In this document: positions 63,418 to 64,000 of the stretch, piece after piece
Layout of the letters: each line of letters begins with the position of its first letter
Position numbering within the stretch: the first letter of the stretch is position 1
Source: Flavobacterium agricola
GTDB taxonomy: Bacteria; Bacteroidota; Bacteroidia; Flavobacteriales; Flavobacteriaceae
Length of the DNA: 64,000 bases
Assembly: GCF_025919725.1 (NCBI RefSeq)
Contig: NZ_CP081495.1
Span: 2,232,001-2,296,000, forward strand
Direction: 5' to 3'
Position numbers and translations under genes: made by a program
Notes under the pieces: model-generated
The model's input: only the letters and a program-made list of their open reading frames with translations
The model's database searches: none
What the model was told of the DNA's origin: nothing

Positions 63418-64000
63418 ATGATAGATAAGATTAAAGAATACATTGGCGAAGCTCAAGCTTTTACTACAGATAATAAAGAAGTTTTAGAAGCATTTAGAAT
63501 TAAGTTTTTAGGCAGTAAAGGAATTTTAAAAGATTTATTTGCTGAGTTTAAAAACGTACCAAACGATCAGAAAAAAGAATTTGGTCAAATTATTAACCAA
63601 TTAAAAACTGCGGCAGAAGATAAAGTAAAAACTTTACAAGAAGTTTTTGAAAATAAAGAAGATGTTGCCGGCTTATTTGGTGATTTAACACGCCCGGGCG
63701 AGCCGTTTAAAATTGGTTCTCGTCACCCAATATCTATTGTAAAAAATCAAATTATTGATATCTTTTCAAATATCGGGTTTAACGTTTCTGAAGGACCTGA
63801 GATTGAAGATGATTGGCACAACTTTACGGCATTAAACTTACCCGAATATCACACCCGCGTGATATGCAGGATACGTTTTTTATTCAAACCAATCCAGATA
63901 TTTTATTGCGTACGCAAACCTCGTCAATTCAGGCAAGATATATGGAAACTAACGAACCTCCAATTCGTACCATTTCTCCAGGACGTGTTTTTCGTAACGA
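63418..64000 (+). CDS. pheS: Phenylalanyl-tRNA synthetase alpha subunit (3' truncated, frameshifted)
   Basis: Charges tRNA-Phe. N-terminal coiled-coil (FRIKFLGSKGILKDLFAEF), then RPGEPFKIGSRHPISIVKNQI, GFNVSEGPEIEDDWHNFTALNLPEYH, where the frame is lost: the next residues in frame (TRVIC) are wrong, while DMQDTFFIQTNPDILLRTQTSS and ISPGRVFRN continue one frame over. A base is missing at about 63850-63861 in the expected HPARDMQD codons. The gene runs off the right edge. Confidence 0.9.
   Translation, partial: MIDKIKEYIGEAQAFTTDNKEVLEAFRIKFLGSKGILKDLFAEFKNVPNDQKKEFGQIINQLKTAAEDKVKTLQEVFENKEDVAGLFGDLTRPGEPFKIGSRHPISIVKNQIIDIFSNIGFNVSEGPEIEDDWHNFTALNLPEYHTRVICRIRFLFKPIQIFYCVRKPRQFRQDIWKLTNLQFVPFLQDVFFVT

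Noticed and set aside
1..64000. tRNA, rRNA, tmRNA, CRISPR arrays, transposases, phage genes
   Set aside because: No cloverleaf-like, rRNA-like or regularly spaced repeat sequence and no such protein was seen anywhere in the window.

Overview
The window is a low-GC chromosomal segment of a Bacteroidota bacterium, most probably a member of the Flavobacteriaceae. Evidence for this: TonB receptors with carboxypeptidase-like N-terminal domains, DUF4837, DUF2480, DUF3078, DUF5689 and HmuY-type proteins, a MoxR/Bat operon, a Suf operon with DUF59 and DUF2480, and recurring TAnnTTTG minus-7 promoter elements. I see no tRNA, rRNA, CRISPR array, transposase or prophage, and no gene-free stretch longer than 300 bases.

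Layout. 1-3.2 kb: the 3' end of a Pif1-like helicase, then a very AT-rich three-gene cassette (Arf-like GTPase, tail-anchored protein, unknown protein). 3.2-18.9 kb: housekeeping and envelope genes (membrane protein, holB, pgk, LysM lytic transglycosylase, DUF4837 lipoprotein, GNAT enzyme, OmpA-like protein, S41 protease, DUF4349 protein, rnpA, M1 and S8 peptidases, metallo-beta-lactamase-fold hydrolase). 19.1-35.2 kb: a Suf iron-sulfur operon (sufA-like, sufB, sufC, sufD ... sufS, sufE, DUF59, DUF2480) interrupted twice: by a four-helix-bundle gene with inverted-repeat ends between sufB and sufC, and by a 7.6-kb heme-uptake island (HmuR-like receptor, HmuY, HemS, HmuVUT) between sufD and sufS. 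35.3-40.2 kb: a TonB receptor, purple-acid-phosphatase-like and beta-propeller phytase operon behind 11-bp-spaced direct repeats that look like a Pho box. 40.3-42.8 kb: asnA and hflX. 42.9-48.9 kb: a TonB receptor/lipoprotein/DUF5689 operon divergent from a secreted endonuclease/exonuclease/phosphatase. 48.9-53.1 kb: 3-hydroxyanthranilate dioxygenase, an ALDH7 aldehyde dehydrogenase, PhnA, a small outer-membrane protein and a phosphoesterase. 53.4-62.3 kb: MoxR-DUF58-Bat operon. 62.3-64 kb: cvpA, a small conserved gene and the start of pheS.

The strongest regulatory observation lies between hflX and asnA. On the minus strand a 26-codon reading frame with nine Asn codons is followed by three mutually exclusive RNA pairings (1:2, 2:3, 3:4), the last being an intrinsic terminator directly before asnA. 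This is the architecture of leader-peptide transcription attenuation, here sensing asparagine to control asparagine synthesis.

Data quality. Nine conserved genes (pgk, lytic transglycosylase, OmpA-like, M1 peptidase, two TonB receptors, phytase, asnA, pheS) are each broken by a one-base frameshift, mostly in homopolymers and twice in the same TACCGCGCG context. Because essential genes are among them, sequencing or assembly error is the likeliest explanation; I annotate each as one gene and give the break point.
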